From assembly GCA_004346645.1 (NCBI GenBank), contig SMDA01000009.1, forward strand, positions 1 to 64,000: a stretch of DNA of 64,000 bases. The letters run 5' to 3'. The DNA comes from Gulbenkiania mobilis (GTDB lineage Bacteria > Pseudomonadota > Gammaproteobacteria > Burkholderiales > Chromobacteriaceae). Of this stretch, positions 8,160 to 15,933 are shown piece by piece. The translations under genes were made by a program, and so were the position numbers. Below the pieces are notes generated by a model. It had not been told where the DNA came from. It saw nothing but the letters and a program-made list of their open reading frames with translations, and ran no database searches. Position 1 is the first letter of the stretch, and the number at the start of each line of letters is the position of its first letter.

Positions 8160-8243
8160 GGTGTGACACGACATGAAATGAATAAAGCCCCGAATGACGG
8201 GGCTTTTGTTGGTTCGGTGCCACGGTGTGACACGACATGAAAT
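8160..8243 (+). repeat. 20-bp direct repeats flanking a terminator beside yicC
   Basis: A 20-bp sequence beginning GGTGTGACACG occurs at 8160-8179 and again at 8224-8243, with a 64-bp period. The second copy ends one base before the yicC stop codon region. The spacer holds the terminator at 8184-8209. The arrangement could be two tandem attachment half-sites, or a scar left by an earlier insertion. Confidence 0.75.
8184..8209. terminator. Terminator downstream of yicC
   Basis: The stem AAAGCCCCG / CGGGGCTTT with loop AATGA lies just past the end of yicC on the minus strand and has an A-run and T-run on its two sides. It probably serves yicC now that the element has separated the gene from the older terminator at 95-132. 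Confidence 0.75.
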
Positions 8244-8244
8244 A

Positions 8245-9111
8245 TTACTCGATATTTTGGATCTGCTCGCGCATCTGTTCGATCAGGACTTTGAGTTCGA
8301 CGGACGCTTGGGTGGTTTCGGTCGAGACCGACTTGGAGCCCAAGGTGTTAGCTTCGCGGTTGAGCTCCTGCATCAGGAAGTCCAAGCGCTTGCCTGCCTG
8401 GCCGCCCGCTTTCAGGATGCGCTTGACTTCGCTCAGATGGCTGGAAAGACGGGACAGTTCCTCATCCACGTCTATCTTCTGGGCGAAGAGCGCGAATTCC
8501 TGCTTGAGCCGGTCGTCATCAACATTGTCTACCGCTTCACGCAGCCGGGCGGAAAGCTTGTTCATGTAGTTGTCGAGAATTTCCGGCAGGCGTGGCTTGA
8601 CCGAGGTGATGATCTGTTCCATGCCAGCCACCCGCTCGTTCAGGATGTCGCGCAGCTTTTCGCCTTCGCGGCTACGGGAGGCGTTGAAGTCTGCCAGTCC
8701 CCGGTTGAGGCTTTCGAAGCAGAGGCGATGTAGCTCTTCAGGCGCCAGCGTGTTGGTTTGCAGTACGCCCGGCCAGCGCAGCAGTTCGCCTACCGACAGC
8801 CCCTTGGCCTGTGGTGCCAAGTCCTGTACTTCTGCGGCCACGCCCACGAGCCGGGCAACGTATTCACGGTTGAGTTCCAGCGTGGGCTGTGTGGCCTCCG
8901 ACTGGTTGAGCCCGATGCGGCATTCGAGCTTGCCGCGGCTGACTTTGGCGGCAATCGCTTCGCGCAATTGCGACTCGATGACACGCAGCTCTTCGGGCAG
9001 ACGCATCTGGATATCCAAATAGCGGTGGTTGACCGCACGGAGCTCCAGCGTCAGGACGCCGCCCGCAAATTCCCGGCTGACGGCCGCAAAGCCTGTCATA
9101 CTTTGTATCAT
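8245..9111 (-). CDS. yicC: YicC family endoribonuclease
   Basis: This 288-residue protein begins with the family signature MIQSMTGFA and ends with the conserved REQIQNIE tail. YicC proteins are endoribonucleases involved in RNA turnover. The gene is full length, so the element that sits at its 3' end appears to have restored the last codons. It is divergent from the kinase gene with a 72-base gap. In many betaproteobacteria yicC is followed by gmk and rpoZ; here the element lies in that place, and any gmk is outside the window. Confidence 0.93.
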   Translation of the reverse strand: MIQSMTGFAAVSREFAGGVLTLELRAVNHRYLDIQMRLPEELRVIESQLREAIAAKVSRGKLECRIGLNQSEATQPTLELNREYVARLVGVAAEVQDLAPQAKGLSVGELLRWPGVLQTNTLAPEELHRLCFESLNRGLADFNASRSREGEKLRDILNERVAGMEQIITSVKPRLPEILDNYMNKLSARLREAVDNVDDDRLKQEFALFAQKIDVDEELSRLSSHLSEVKRILKAGGQAGKRLDFLMQELNREANTLGSKSVSTETTQASVELKVLIEQMREQIQNIE

Positions 9112-9183
9112 GATGTGCTCCCGGTAGAATCACTTGATTGGTACCGGGCCTGAATTGTTGCCAATGTCAATTCCAGGCCCTGT

Positions 9184-10170
9184 ATGCACTATAACAACAG
9201 CCTCTCCATGACTCAATCCAGCGAACAAACGGCTCTTGCGCCCGGCTACAGGTTGGCCGAATACACCATCGTGCGGCAGCTCTCACACGGCGGATTCAGC
9301 GTCGTGTACCTGGCTCTGGATGACAAGGACCAGAAGTTTGCCATCAAGGAATACCTGCCCCGGCAACTGGCCTGTCGCGACGAGAACGGTGATGTTACCG
9401 TGCGTCATGAACTGGACCGGGATGCCTTCAATCTGGGACTGAAGTGTTTCTTCGAAGAAGGGCGCGTCTTGGCGGAGATTGAGCACCCCAACGTGGTGCG
9501 GGTGACCAACTTCTTCCGCGCCAACCAGACGGTGTACATGGTGATGGAGTATGCCGAGGGACGCTCGCTGGGCCGCGAACTGGAATTGGCCGGTGGCAGG
9601 CTGGAGGAGCGCAGGCTGCGCAACTGCTTTGCCGCACTGCTGGCTGGCCTGCGCGAAGTGCACCTGCACCGGCTGCTGCATCTGGATATCAAGCCGGCCA
9701 ACATCTATCTGCGCCGTGGCGGCGCTCCGCTGTTGCTGGACTTCGGCGCAGCCCGCCAGACTCTGCTGCGCGGCAACGAACGCTTTGCTGCGATGTATAC
9801 ACCCGGCTATGCAGCCCCCGAGCAATACGACCGCGAGCAGCCGTTGGGCCCGTGGACAGACATCTACGCCGTGGGTGCGTGCCTCTATTCCTGTATGGGA
9901 GGGGGTACGCCGCAGGCAGCGAACCTGCGTCGCCAGGAAGACAGGCTGGTGCCGGCAAGCACGCTGTTCCGTTATGACTACTCGCCTGAACTGATCGCCC
10001 TGGTGGACGAGTGCCTGTCGCTGTCGCCCGATGCGCGGCCTGCCAGCCTCATGGTGGTGCAGAAGCGCCTGATGGCCACACCCTTCAGTGCACCGGAAGA
10101 ACGTCCGGCCCCCGAAACCGGTAACAGGCTGGTCTGCTGGCTCAAGGGCCTGACCGGTCGTTCGTCGTGA
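9184..10170 (+). CDS. Serine/threonine protein kinase
   Basis: This 328-residue Hanks-type kinase has a Gly-rich loop (SHGGFSVVY, about 34-42), the ATP-anchoring Lys55, the catalytic HLDIKPAN loop (Asp168, with Leu in place of the usual Arg of HRD) and DFG at 186-188. The replacement HRD to HLD is seen in kinases not regulated through the activation loop. No transmembrane segment is obvious, so it is likely cytosolic. The start could be ATG 9184 or ATG 9208. It is followed after 10 bases by a PP2C phosphatase, so the two probably act as a kinase-phosphatase pair. A full candidate uptake 12-mer lies inside the gene (9250-9261). Confidence 0.9.
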   Translation: MHYNNSLSMTQSSEQTALAPGYRLAEYTIVRQLSHGGFSVVYLALDDKDQKFAIKEYLPRQLACRDENGDVTVRHELDRDAFNLGLKCFFEEGRVLAEIEHPNVVRVTNFFRANQTVYMVMEYAEGRSLGRELELAGGRLEERRLRNCFAALLAGLREVHLHRLLHLDIKPANIYLRRGGAPLLLDFGAARQTLLRGNERFAAMYTPGYAAPEQYDREQPLGPWTDIYAVGACLYSCMGGGTPQAANLRRQEDRLVPASTLFRYDYSPELIALVDECLSLSPDARPASLMVVQKRLMATPFSAPEERPAPETGNRLVCWLKGLTGRSS

Positions 10171-10180
10171 GGAGCCGCCG

Positions 10181-11053
10181 ATGAAACTGGCTGTATTTCA
10201 AGAAAGTCGTGTCGGAGGGCGGGCGAGCAACCAGGACCGGGTACTGCTGACGCACACCCGCGATGCGGTGCTCATGGTGGTGGCCGACGGCATGGGCGGG
10301 CATCTTCAGGGAGAAGTGGCGGCACAGATTACCGTGGACCTTTTGGGGGAGCTCTTCCATCAGCAGGCAGTGCCCAAGCTGCAGCACCCCAACCGTTTCC
10401 TCATCAATGCCATCAGTGCCGCGCACCAAGCCATTCTGGATTATGCGGTACAGCACCGCCTGCCCGAAATACCGTGCACCACCGTGGTGGTGGCGCTGAT
10501 CCAAGATGACATGCTGTTCTGGTGTCATGTGGGTGATTCGCGCCTGTATGTGCTGGACCAGAATGGTCTACGCCTGCGCTCGCGTGATCACTCGCAGGTG
10601 CAGCGGATGATCGATCAGGGCATGCTCACCGAAGAGGGCGCGCTGGTCCATCCGGAACGCAACAAGATCTACAACTGCCTAGGGGCTACGCAGGACCCGG
10701 ACATTGACATCGGCGAGCGCCAATTTCTGTCACCCGGCGTTACGGTGATGATGTGCAGTGACGGCCTGTGGTCGCAAGTGGGCAACGAAGAACTGCAGAA
10801 AGTGTTTGCCCGGCGCCATGTCGGGCAGGTGATGCCTGCTCTGATGACCGTGGCGGAGCGCCGTGCCGGTGCCGGGGGCGACAACCTTTCCGCCGTGGCG
10901 GTGACACTGCTGGACCCGGCCGTGGACATTGCCCATTTACCCGGTATGCTCGATACCGCGCGGATGCCTGCCAAGCTGCCGCGCCCTGCCGTCGACCCCA
11001 CGGTAGAGACCATGCACCGCGAGATTCTGGCCAGCCTGCCGCCCAAGCCCTGA
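10181..11053 (+). CDS. PP2C-type serine/threonine phosphatase
   Basis: This 290-residue protein has PP2C metal-binding motifs: Asp19 in ASNQDR, Asp36-Gly in VADGMGGH, a central CHVGDSR and a late GGDNLSAV. It should remove phosphate from Ser/Thr residues of the targets of the neighbouring kinase. The ATG has GAGG upstream (gaggagccgccg). The kinase, phosphatase and rph order is common in betaproteobacteria. Confidence 0.92.
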   Translation: MKLAVFQESRVGGRASNQDRVLLTHTRDAVLMVVADGMGGHLQGEVAAQITVDLLGELFHQQAVPKLQHPNRFLINAISAAHQAILDYAVQHRLPEIPCTTVVVALIQDDMLFWCHVGDSRLYVLDQNGLRLRSRDHSQVQRMIDQGMLTEEGALVHPERNKIYNCLGATQDPDIDIGERQFLSPGVTVMMCSDGLWSQVGNEELQKVFARRHVGQVMPALMTVAERRAGAGGDNLSAVAVTLLDPAVDIAHLPGMLDTARMPAKLPRPAVDPTVETMHREILASLPPKP

Positions 11054-11073
11054 GTGGGCAGGGCAGTGCAGGG

Positions 11074-11079
11074 TATAAT
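11074..11079 (+). promoter_or_regulatory. Candidate -10 box for rph
   Basis: A perfect TATAAT stands 28 bases upstream of the rph start, in the short gap after the phosphatase gene. No good -35 box is visible at the usual distance, so this is a weak or activator-dependent promoter call. Confidence 0.4.
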
Positions 11080-11106
11080 GCCGCCTTTGCCGATACCGGA
11101 ACCATC

Positions 11107-11823
11107 ATGCGTGCCAACCTGCGAGCAGCCGATGCGCTGCGCGATATCCGCTTTACCCGTCATTACACCCGCCATGCCGAAGGCTCGGTGCTCGTCGAAT
11201 TCGGCGATACCAAGGTGATCTGCACCGCCTCGGTGGAAGAGAGCGTGCCCGGTTTCCTCAAGGGCAAGGGTCAAGGCTGGGTGACGGCCGAGTACGGCAT
11301 GCTGCCCCGCTCCACCGGCAGCCGCATGCGCAGGGAGGCCGCCTCGGGCAAGCAATCCGGTCGCACCCAGGAAATCCAGCGTCTGATCGGCCGCAGCCTG
11401 CGCGCAGTGGTGGACTTGCCCCGGCTGGGGGAACGGCAGATTCTCATCGACTGCGACGTGATCCAGGCCGATGGCGGCACCCGTACCGCCAGCATTACCG
11501 GTGCCTTCGTGGCGCTGCACGATGCGGTCGGTACCCTGCTCGCAAGTGGCCGTCTTGCCGAGAGCCCGATCCGCGATTTCGTGGCCGCGGTTTCGGTGGG
11601 CATGGTCAAGGGTGTGCCCCTGCTGGATCTGGACTATGTCGAGGATTCCGGCTGTGAAACCGACATGAACGTGGTGATGACCGGGGCCGGGCGTTTCATT
11701 GAAGTGCAGGGCACCGCAGAGGGTGCTCCCTTCAGCCGTGCCGAGCTTGATGGACTCCTGGGGTTGGCCGAAAAGGGCATCCGCGAGCTGATCGGCCATC
11801 AGCAGGCTGCACTGGGAGGGTGA
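11107..11823 (+). CDS. rph: Ribonuclease PH
   Basis: This 238-residue phosphorolytic exoribonuclease trims the 3' ends of tRNA precursors, forming a hexamer. The length matches the family. Visible signatures are the [14 protein letters not shown] loop, the [16 protein letters not shown] basic patch, and [11 protein letters not shown], which carries phosphate-site residues. The ATG at 11107 gives the family N-terminus; the frame is open further upstream inside the phosphatase gene, which is ignored. A terminator follows at once. Confidence 0.95.
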   Translation: MRANLRAADALRDIRFTRHYTRHAEGSVLVEFGDTKVICTASVEESVPGFLKGKGQGWVTAEYGMLPRSTGSRMRREAASGKQSGRTQEIQRLIGRSLRAVVDLPRLGERQILIDCDVIQADGGTRTASITGAFVALHDAVGTLLASGRLAESPIRDFVAAVSVGMVKGVPLLDLDYVEDSGCETDMNVVMTGAGRFIEVQGTAEGAPFSRAELDGLLGLAEKGIRELIGHQQAALGG

Positions 11824-11843
11824 GCCTCACCTTGCCTCTGCCC

Positions 11844-11867
11844 AAGCCCGGTTATACCGGGCTTTTT
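11844..11867 (+). terminator. Terminator after rph
   Basis: The stem AAGCCCGG / CCGGGCTT with loop TTATA is followed by a T-run. It ends the kinase-phosphatase-rph unit. Confidence 0.8.
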
Positions 11868-11950
11868 CACATCCGGGGCATGCTTCTTGCCGAACAGTAC
11901 CCGAGGAGGCGCCGTGGGGCGCCCCACCTGGACTTGCAGGGAGAAAAGAC

Positions 11951-12490
11951 ATGTCTTCGAGCAGCACGCTGGACTATTCGGGCGAAGAGCGCCCGATCAC
12001 CACCCGCGGCCATGGCGTGGAAGCGCTTGGCCCGAGCGACAGCTCCGATTCGGCCAGTGATGTGGTTGGCGGACCTGGCACCCATGCCGAACTGGCGATC
12101 CCCCTCGACACCGGCACGCTCTCCGACCCGGACGGCGGGGAGACAGCGGCCCCGGATATTGGCGATGCCGATCTGAGTAGTGATAGCGACCGCTACGGCA
12201 CCGGCGAGCGGGCCGCCGTTGGTCGGGACGCCTCCGCCCGGGATGGTGGCGACCTGATGCCTGACCATATCGAAGGGCCCGCCATCGACGGCGAGGAAGA
12301 TCTCTCCGTCGGATCCGAGGATGACCTGGCCGATGTGGAGGTGGCGAGCGACCTGATGCCCGATGGCGGACCGGTCGGGCGCGACGAGGCCAACCGCGAA
12401 GGCGCGCCTGAAATCGGTGATGACGATGACGTGGCCGAAGACGACGTGGCCGAAGGCGATGACCTGCGTGGTGTCAGCGACCGGGACTGA
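11951..12490 (+). CDS. Acidic, low-complexity hypothetical protein
   Basis: This 179-residue protein is very rich in Asp, Glu, Gly and Ser and has almost no hydrophobic core, so it is probably disordered. It contains an LGPSDSSDSASD stretch, repeated DLMPD units (at about 100 and 133) and repeated DDVAE units near the end. Similar acidic proteins are known in betaproteobacteria without assigned function. A GGAG six bases before the ATG supports translation. The next gene starts five bases after its stop, so the two are probably co-transcribed. Confidence 0.75.
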   Translation: MSSSSTLDYSGEERPITTRGHGVEALGPSDSSDSASDVVGGPGTHAELAIPLDTGTLSDPDGGETAAPDIGDADLSSDSDRYGTGERAAVGRDASARDGGDLMPDHIEGPAIDGEEDLSVGSEDDLADVEVASDLMPDGGPVGRDEANREGAPEIGDDDDVAEDDVAEGDDLRGVSDRD

Positions 12491-12495
12491 GTGCT

Positions 12496-12990
12496 GTGGG
12501 TCGCCCCGGCTTTGACTACGGGCTGGACTACGCCCGTCTTGACCTGCGCGCCCGGCCTGACCTTTACCGGGTGGGGCGGGGCGAGCAGGGTGTGCTGTTG
12601 GTGGAACCTTACAAGTCCGAGCTGCTGCCGTTGTGGCGATTTCGCACCCCAGAGCTGGCGGCCTGCTCAGTCTTAGCCCTGCTAGAGCGTTTTGAGTCTT
12701 ACCGGGCGGCCGGGGACTTCGTTGGCATGGATATGACGCGCAAGTTCCTGCAGATGGGCTATACCCGGGCCCGCCGGTATGCCAATCACCGCAGCGGTCG
12801 CAAATACGATGGCCCTGTTCCGGAGGAACACCGGGGACGTAGCGGCGCCCATGGCCGGCCGGAGCTCGTTCGGCAGGAGGACCCCCAGAAGGCCGAGAGT
12901 GCGCGCCTCTTCCGTGAAGCCTGGAAAAAAGTGGATGCCGATCCGCAGTACCAGGCCGCGCGAACGGCGCACCAAGCGCGTTACGGCTGA
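12496..12990 (+). CDS. DUF4385 domain protein
   Basis: This 164-residue protein matches the DUF4385 family, known from FDYGLDY near the start, YRVGRGEQGVLLVEPYKSE, and FVGMDMTRKFLQMGYTRARR. The function is unknown; relatives also occur in phages. The start codon is GTG at 12496. The C-terminal 50 residues are basic and variable. The stop codon is followed without a gap by one full copy of the candidate uptake sequence (12991-13002) and then by a terminator. Confidence 0.85.
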   Translation: MGRPGFDYGLDYARLDLRARPDLYRVGRGEQGVLLVEPYKSELLPLWRFRTPELAACSVLALLERFESYRAAGDFVGMDMTRKFLQMGYTRARRYANHRSGRKYDGPVPEEHRGRSGAHGRPELVRQEDPQKAESARLFREAWKKVDADPQYQAARTAHQARYG

Positions 12991-13017
12991 TTCGGCCAAC
13001 CTCATGGAAGCTGGAAA

Positions 13018-13047
13018 AGCCGCAGCGCAAGCCACTGCGGCTTTTTT
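13018..13047 (+). terminator. Terminator after DUF4385 gene
   Basis: The stem AGCCGCAG / CTGCGGCT with a 9-base loop is followed by six T. It lies between convergent genes. Confidence 0.8.
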
Positions 13048-13067
13048 CTTGTGTTATAGGGGAAGGC

Positions 13068-14552
13068 TCAGCCCAGCAGTCGGGCGAAAAGCTGTGTGGC
13101 CTTTAGCCCGGCCGGGGTCGCATGCAGCGCCGGTGCCAGTTGCGCCACCAGCGTGTTCATCACCGCCTCCCGGTCCGGCTGGGCCTTCAGCTGGCTGGCC
13201 AGCGCTGCTTCCTCGCTGTCGAAGTCGCTGCCCGGCATGCCTTCCGGGTTGGCCGAAGACAGGGCTTCGGCCAACCCCGGGCTGCGATGCGCGCTGCGGT
13301 TGGGCTGTCCAGCCAGACGCTCGAGCATGCGTTGCTTGGCGCGGAAGGTGGGCTGCCGCTTGCGTAGGCCGCTGCGTTCGCCGTTAGGCCGGGCTTCGGC
13401 ATGCAGGACGCTTTCGCCCGCGATCCAGTCATGTAGCAGTTGCTGTTCGTAGGCGGTGAACACGCCGAACATTTCCGCTCGTTCCCCTTCGATCAGCCGC
13501 CAGAAACGGCTGTTCTCGGGCGGCTGGTTGCGTCGGATCCAGCCATGTGCTTCCAGCGCGGCGAGAAACTCACGGATGCGGTCCGGCGTGGCGAGCCATT
13601 CGTTCACGGTGTGCCCGCCGATCCTGCAGTAATCCGAATGCACATAGCGGCCGGCTTCGCTCTTAGCGGCCAGCATCGCCACCACTTCCTGGTCGAGGTT
13701 GAAGTGTTCGATTACCGAGCAGGTGCCTGCTCCCAGCGAGTTCAGGCGGTAGCCGTTGCATAGGCGTTGCCAGAAGCTATCGCTGTCGCCCAGCAGCGGC
13801 AGCGCCTCCATCACGCCTTGGACCGCCTTGCGTGCGTGGCCGGTACTGGGGTTGTCCACAGTGATGTGCAACGTGAAGTAGTAGGGGTCGATGCCCAGTT
13901 CGTTCAGTTCGTAGGCGGTGATCAGCAAGTGCAGCGGCAGCATCTCGTAGCCGAGGTTGAAGCCGATCACCTCCGGCAGGTACTGGTCAGCGCCATACCC
14001 CAGCGCCAGCTGCAGCGCGCCCTGCACGAAGAAACTGTCATCCAGCTGCTCCCAGCCTTCGCAGCCGTGCGTGGCCAGCAGCTTCTTGTAGAGCAGTACA
14101 TGGTTCTTTTCGGGTTCGCCGTCTCCCAACTCCTCCAGATAGATCCGGATCAGTGGGTAGAAGCGAGCGTCGTTCCAGCGCTGTAGCAGGCCGTACAGCC
14201 AAGCCCCGTCCACCGCCTTGGTCGGTGCCACCGACTTGAGGAAGTAGAGGGCGTGCGACTTGGTCTGGAAGTACCGGCGCGGCGCACCCGCCTTGCGCTC
14301 TTCCAAATAAGCCTGGTAGGCATCGCCCACCTGCGCTGCCTGCTGATCCATCCAGGTCATCAGTGCTTCGGGCTGTTCGGGCAGCTCACAGGGCAGGCTG
14401 GCGGTCGCTTCCAGCTGACGGGCCAGGTAGGCCTGTCCGGCGGAGCGTGCCTCCGGTGACGGGTCCGGCTGTAGCAGGGCAAAGTAGAGCCCTCGCGGGG
14501 TGGTCAGGTCCCCGGCGGCATCCGGGGTATGGGGGCGAAAATCAGACATCAT
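13068..14552 (-). CDS. Iron-containing redox enzyme family (haem-oxygenase-like) protein
   Basis: This protein of about 494 residues has a haem-oxygenase-like helical fold of the di-iron type. Likely metal ligands are in GYEMLPLHLLITAYEL and in the later YFTLHITVDNPSTGHARKAV stretch (His, Asp and His). Members are oxidases or oxygenases acting on small molecules, often in secondary metabolism; the substrate here cannot be read from the sequence. The C-terminal ~110 residues are a low-complexity extension. The ATG overlaps the stop of the upstream GNAT gene (TGATG), so both are coupled. Inside the gene, 13246-13277 holds a perfect inverted pair of the candidate uptake sequence. Confidence 0.75.
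   Translation of the reverse strand: MMSDFRPHTPDAAGDLTTPRGLYFALLQPDPSPEARSAGQAYLARQLEATASLPCELPEQPEALMTWMDQQAAQVGDAYQAYLEERKAGAPRRYFQTKSHALYFLKSVAPTKAVDGAWLYGLLQRWNDARFYPLIRIYLEELGDGEPEKNHVLLYKKLLATHGCEGWEQLDDSFFVQGALQLALGYGADQYLPEVIGFNLGYEMLPLHLLITAYELNELGIDPYYFTLHITVDNPSTGHARKAVQGVMEALPLLGDSDSFWQRLCNGYRLNSLGAGTCSVIEHFNLDQEVVAMLAAKSEAGRYVHSDYCRIGGHTVNEWLATPDRIREFLAALEAHGWIRRNQPPENSRFWRLIEGERAEMFGVFTAYEQQLLHDWIAGESVLHAEARPNGERSGLRKRQPTFRAKQRMLERLAGQPNRSAHRSPGLAEALSSANPEGMPGSDFDSEEAALASQLKAQPDREAVMNTLVAQLAPALHATPAGLKATQLFARLLG
13246..13277. repeat. Inverted pair of GGTTGGCCGAA inside a gene
   Basis: Two 11-mer copies in opposite orientation form a perfect 13-bp stem (13246-13258 with 13265-13277) around a 6-base loop. 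The hairpin is inside the coding sequence of the haem-oxygenase-like gene and encodes a Leu-Ala-Glu and a Ser-Ala-Asn unit. Confidence 0.85.
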
Positions 14553-15244
14553 CAGGCAGGCATCCTCGTGGGTTCGGACGCTGCCGCCCTGCGCTGGGCA
14601 CCGGCCGGCAGCAGATGTGGAGGAGTCCGAGCAAACGACAGGCCTGCCTGAGGCGATGCCCTGCGCCAGAGGATGCAGGGGGGGCAGAGCTGGAGCGTGG
14701 AAGGGCACAACCCAGCCCTTGCTGCAGGGTCGCTGCGCAGTAATGAATAATTTTCGAGCGAGATGAAGTGTGAGTCCTTGCGCTCGCATTCCCGCGATAG
14801 CCCTTCGTACTGGAAGCCCAGCCTTTTGAGCAGACGGGTCGAACGGTGATTGGGCGGCTCCACCTGCGCCAGCAGGCGGTGCAGTGGCAGGCTTGCATAG
14901 ACATGGGGCAGGAACGCCCGGGCGGCCTCGTGCATCATTCCCTTCCCCCAAAACTCCGGAAGCAGCCAGTAACCGAATTCCGCACACTGGTGTTCCGGGT
15001 CGAGCCCGTACATCCCGATGGCACCGGCAAAGCAGCCGGTCGACCGGGTTTCCAGGGCCAGCCACAGCCCTGTCCGCGCCCCCTCGATCGCTTTGTACCA
15101 GGCCATCTGCTCACGGCACTCGTCGAGCGTTCGATAGCTGAGGCCGTAATACGCCACCACCCGGGGATCGGACAGCCCGGCGAAGACCGGCTCCAGGTCG
15201 GTTTCAGAAAAATGGCGCAGTCGTAGCCGAGGGGTTTCGAGCAT
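14552..15244 (-). CDS. GNAT family N-acetyltransferase
   Basis: This 230-residue protein resembles RimJ/RimL-type acetyltransferases. It opens with LETPRLRLRHFSETDLEPV, has an acceptor strand with AEFGYWLLPEFWGKGMM (acetyl-CoA loop) near 90-106, and a VEPPNHRSTRLLKRLGFQYEG motif near 130-150. The known domain ends near residue 182. The remaining ~48 residues are Pro/Cys/Arg-rich and match nothing; they may be a frameshifted or read-through tail. The stop overlaps the start of the haem-oxygenase-like gene, suggesting that the two products work together. Confidence 0.85.
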   Translation of the reverse strand: MLETPRLRLRHFSETDLEPVFAGLSDPRVVAYYGLSYRTLDECREQMAWYKAIEGARTGLWLALETRSTGCFAGAIGMYGLDPEHQCAEFGYWLLPEFWGKGMMHEAARAFLPHVYASLPLHRLLAQVEPPNHRSTRLLKRLGFQYEGLSRECERKDSHFISLENYSLLRSDPAARAGLCPSTLQLCPPCILWRRASPQAGLSFARTPPHLLPAGAQRRAAASEPTRMPA

Positions 15245-15456
15245 GGTTTTTCCTTATGGATGTCCTGTCAAACCCTCCCACTAAGTCCGGAAGGCGGTCG
15301 CCCGCCATGATAGCGCTCGGGTATGTCGAGGACGAGGTGGGGTGTCTCGGTGCGTGTGGCTGCGACTGCTTCTGTCGCTGGGACGGCGCATCCTTGCCGC
15401 CATCGCGTGTCCGGTGCCGTTTTATGGCGGGCCGAGCTGACGGAGGGGAGGAAAGA

Positions 15457-15909
15457 ATGATCCGGGTGCAGAAAGCAGCTGGGGCCGTTGATGGGGTATT
15501 GGCCAATGGGGGGTGTCGTATCGTTCACTTGGAGGAGCCGCTCCCGGTGATGCTCCAGCGCCAGTGTGTGGGTCTGCTGGTGCTGGAGCCTACGCCGTTC
15601 ATCCAGCTCATGCTGCCTGGGGAAGAGAAGCGGGTGTGCGACCGGTATGCCAAGCTGCTGGCGTGCAGGGGTGAGAGTGAGGCCCAGATTGCCCGGTTTT
15701 GGCGTCATGCCGACCGGTGGGCCCGCCCGGTGCTCGCCTGCGACTCGGCAACGTTGCTCGTGCCCGAAGCCCTGTGCAGGCCGCTGGGTCGGATAATCGT
15801 GGCTAGGCGGTCGCTGGAGTGGGGCCTGAGGCTGGTTGCCGGCGGAACGGTCCCGGCCGAAAGCAAGCCCGATTGGGTGGCCGCCTCCATGACAATGTGG
15901 CATGACTGA
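15457..15909 (+). CDS. Hypothetical protein upstream of WYL regulator
   Basis: This 150-residue protein starts at an ATG with a very strong GGGAGGAAAG ribosome site. It is Arg, Leu and Cys-rich, with no signal peptide or clear domain. It ends 24 bases before the WYL gene and may be co-transcribed with it. A long frame on the opposite strand exists but lacks such a ribosome site. No function is assigned. Confidence 0.5.
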   Translation: MIRVQKAAGAVDGVLANGGCRIVHLEEPLPVMLQRQCVGLLVLEPTPFIQLMLPGEEKRVCDRYAKLLACRGESEAQIARFWRHADRWARPVLACDSATLLVPEALCRPLGRIIVARRSLEWGLRLVAGGTVPAESKPDWVAASMTMWHD

Positions 15910-15933
15910 CCCGCTTGCGAAAGACCCCATACC

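Larger units (their letters stand above)
162..8243. mobile_element. Integrated satellite-type element at the 3' end of yicC
   Basis: Between the terminator at 95-132 and yicC all genes run on the minus strand and are of mobile-element type: a P4-type tyrosine integrase next to yicC, a coiled-coil protein, an AlpA-like regulator, a KilA-N protein, small unknown proteins and a Toprim/DUF927 primase-helicase. No capsid, tail, lysis or conjugation gene is present, so it resembles a phage satellite or mobilisable island. Near-identical 22-nt arm-type repeats in the same orientation lie near both ends (245-266 and 8116-8137). The 3' end of yicC is a known target: mobilisable islands moved by SXT/R391-type elements carry an integrase (IntMGI) that uses it. 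The exact boundaries are inferred. Confidence 0.8.
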
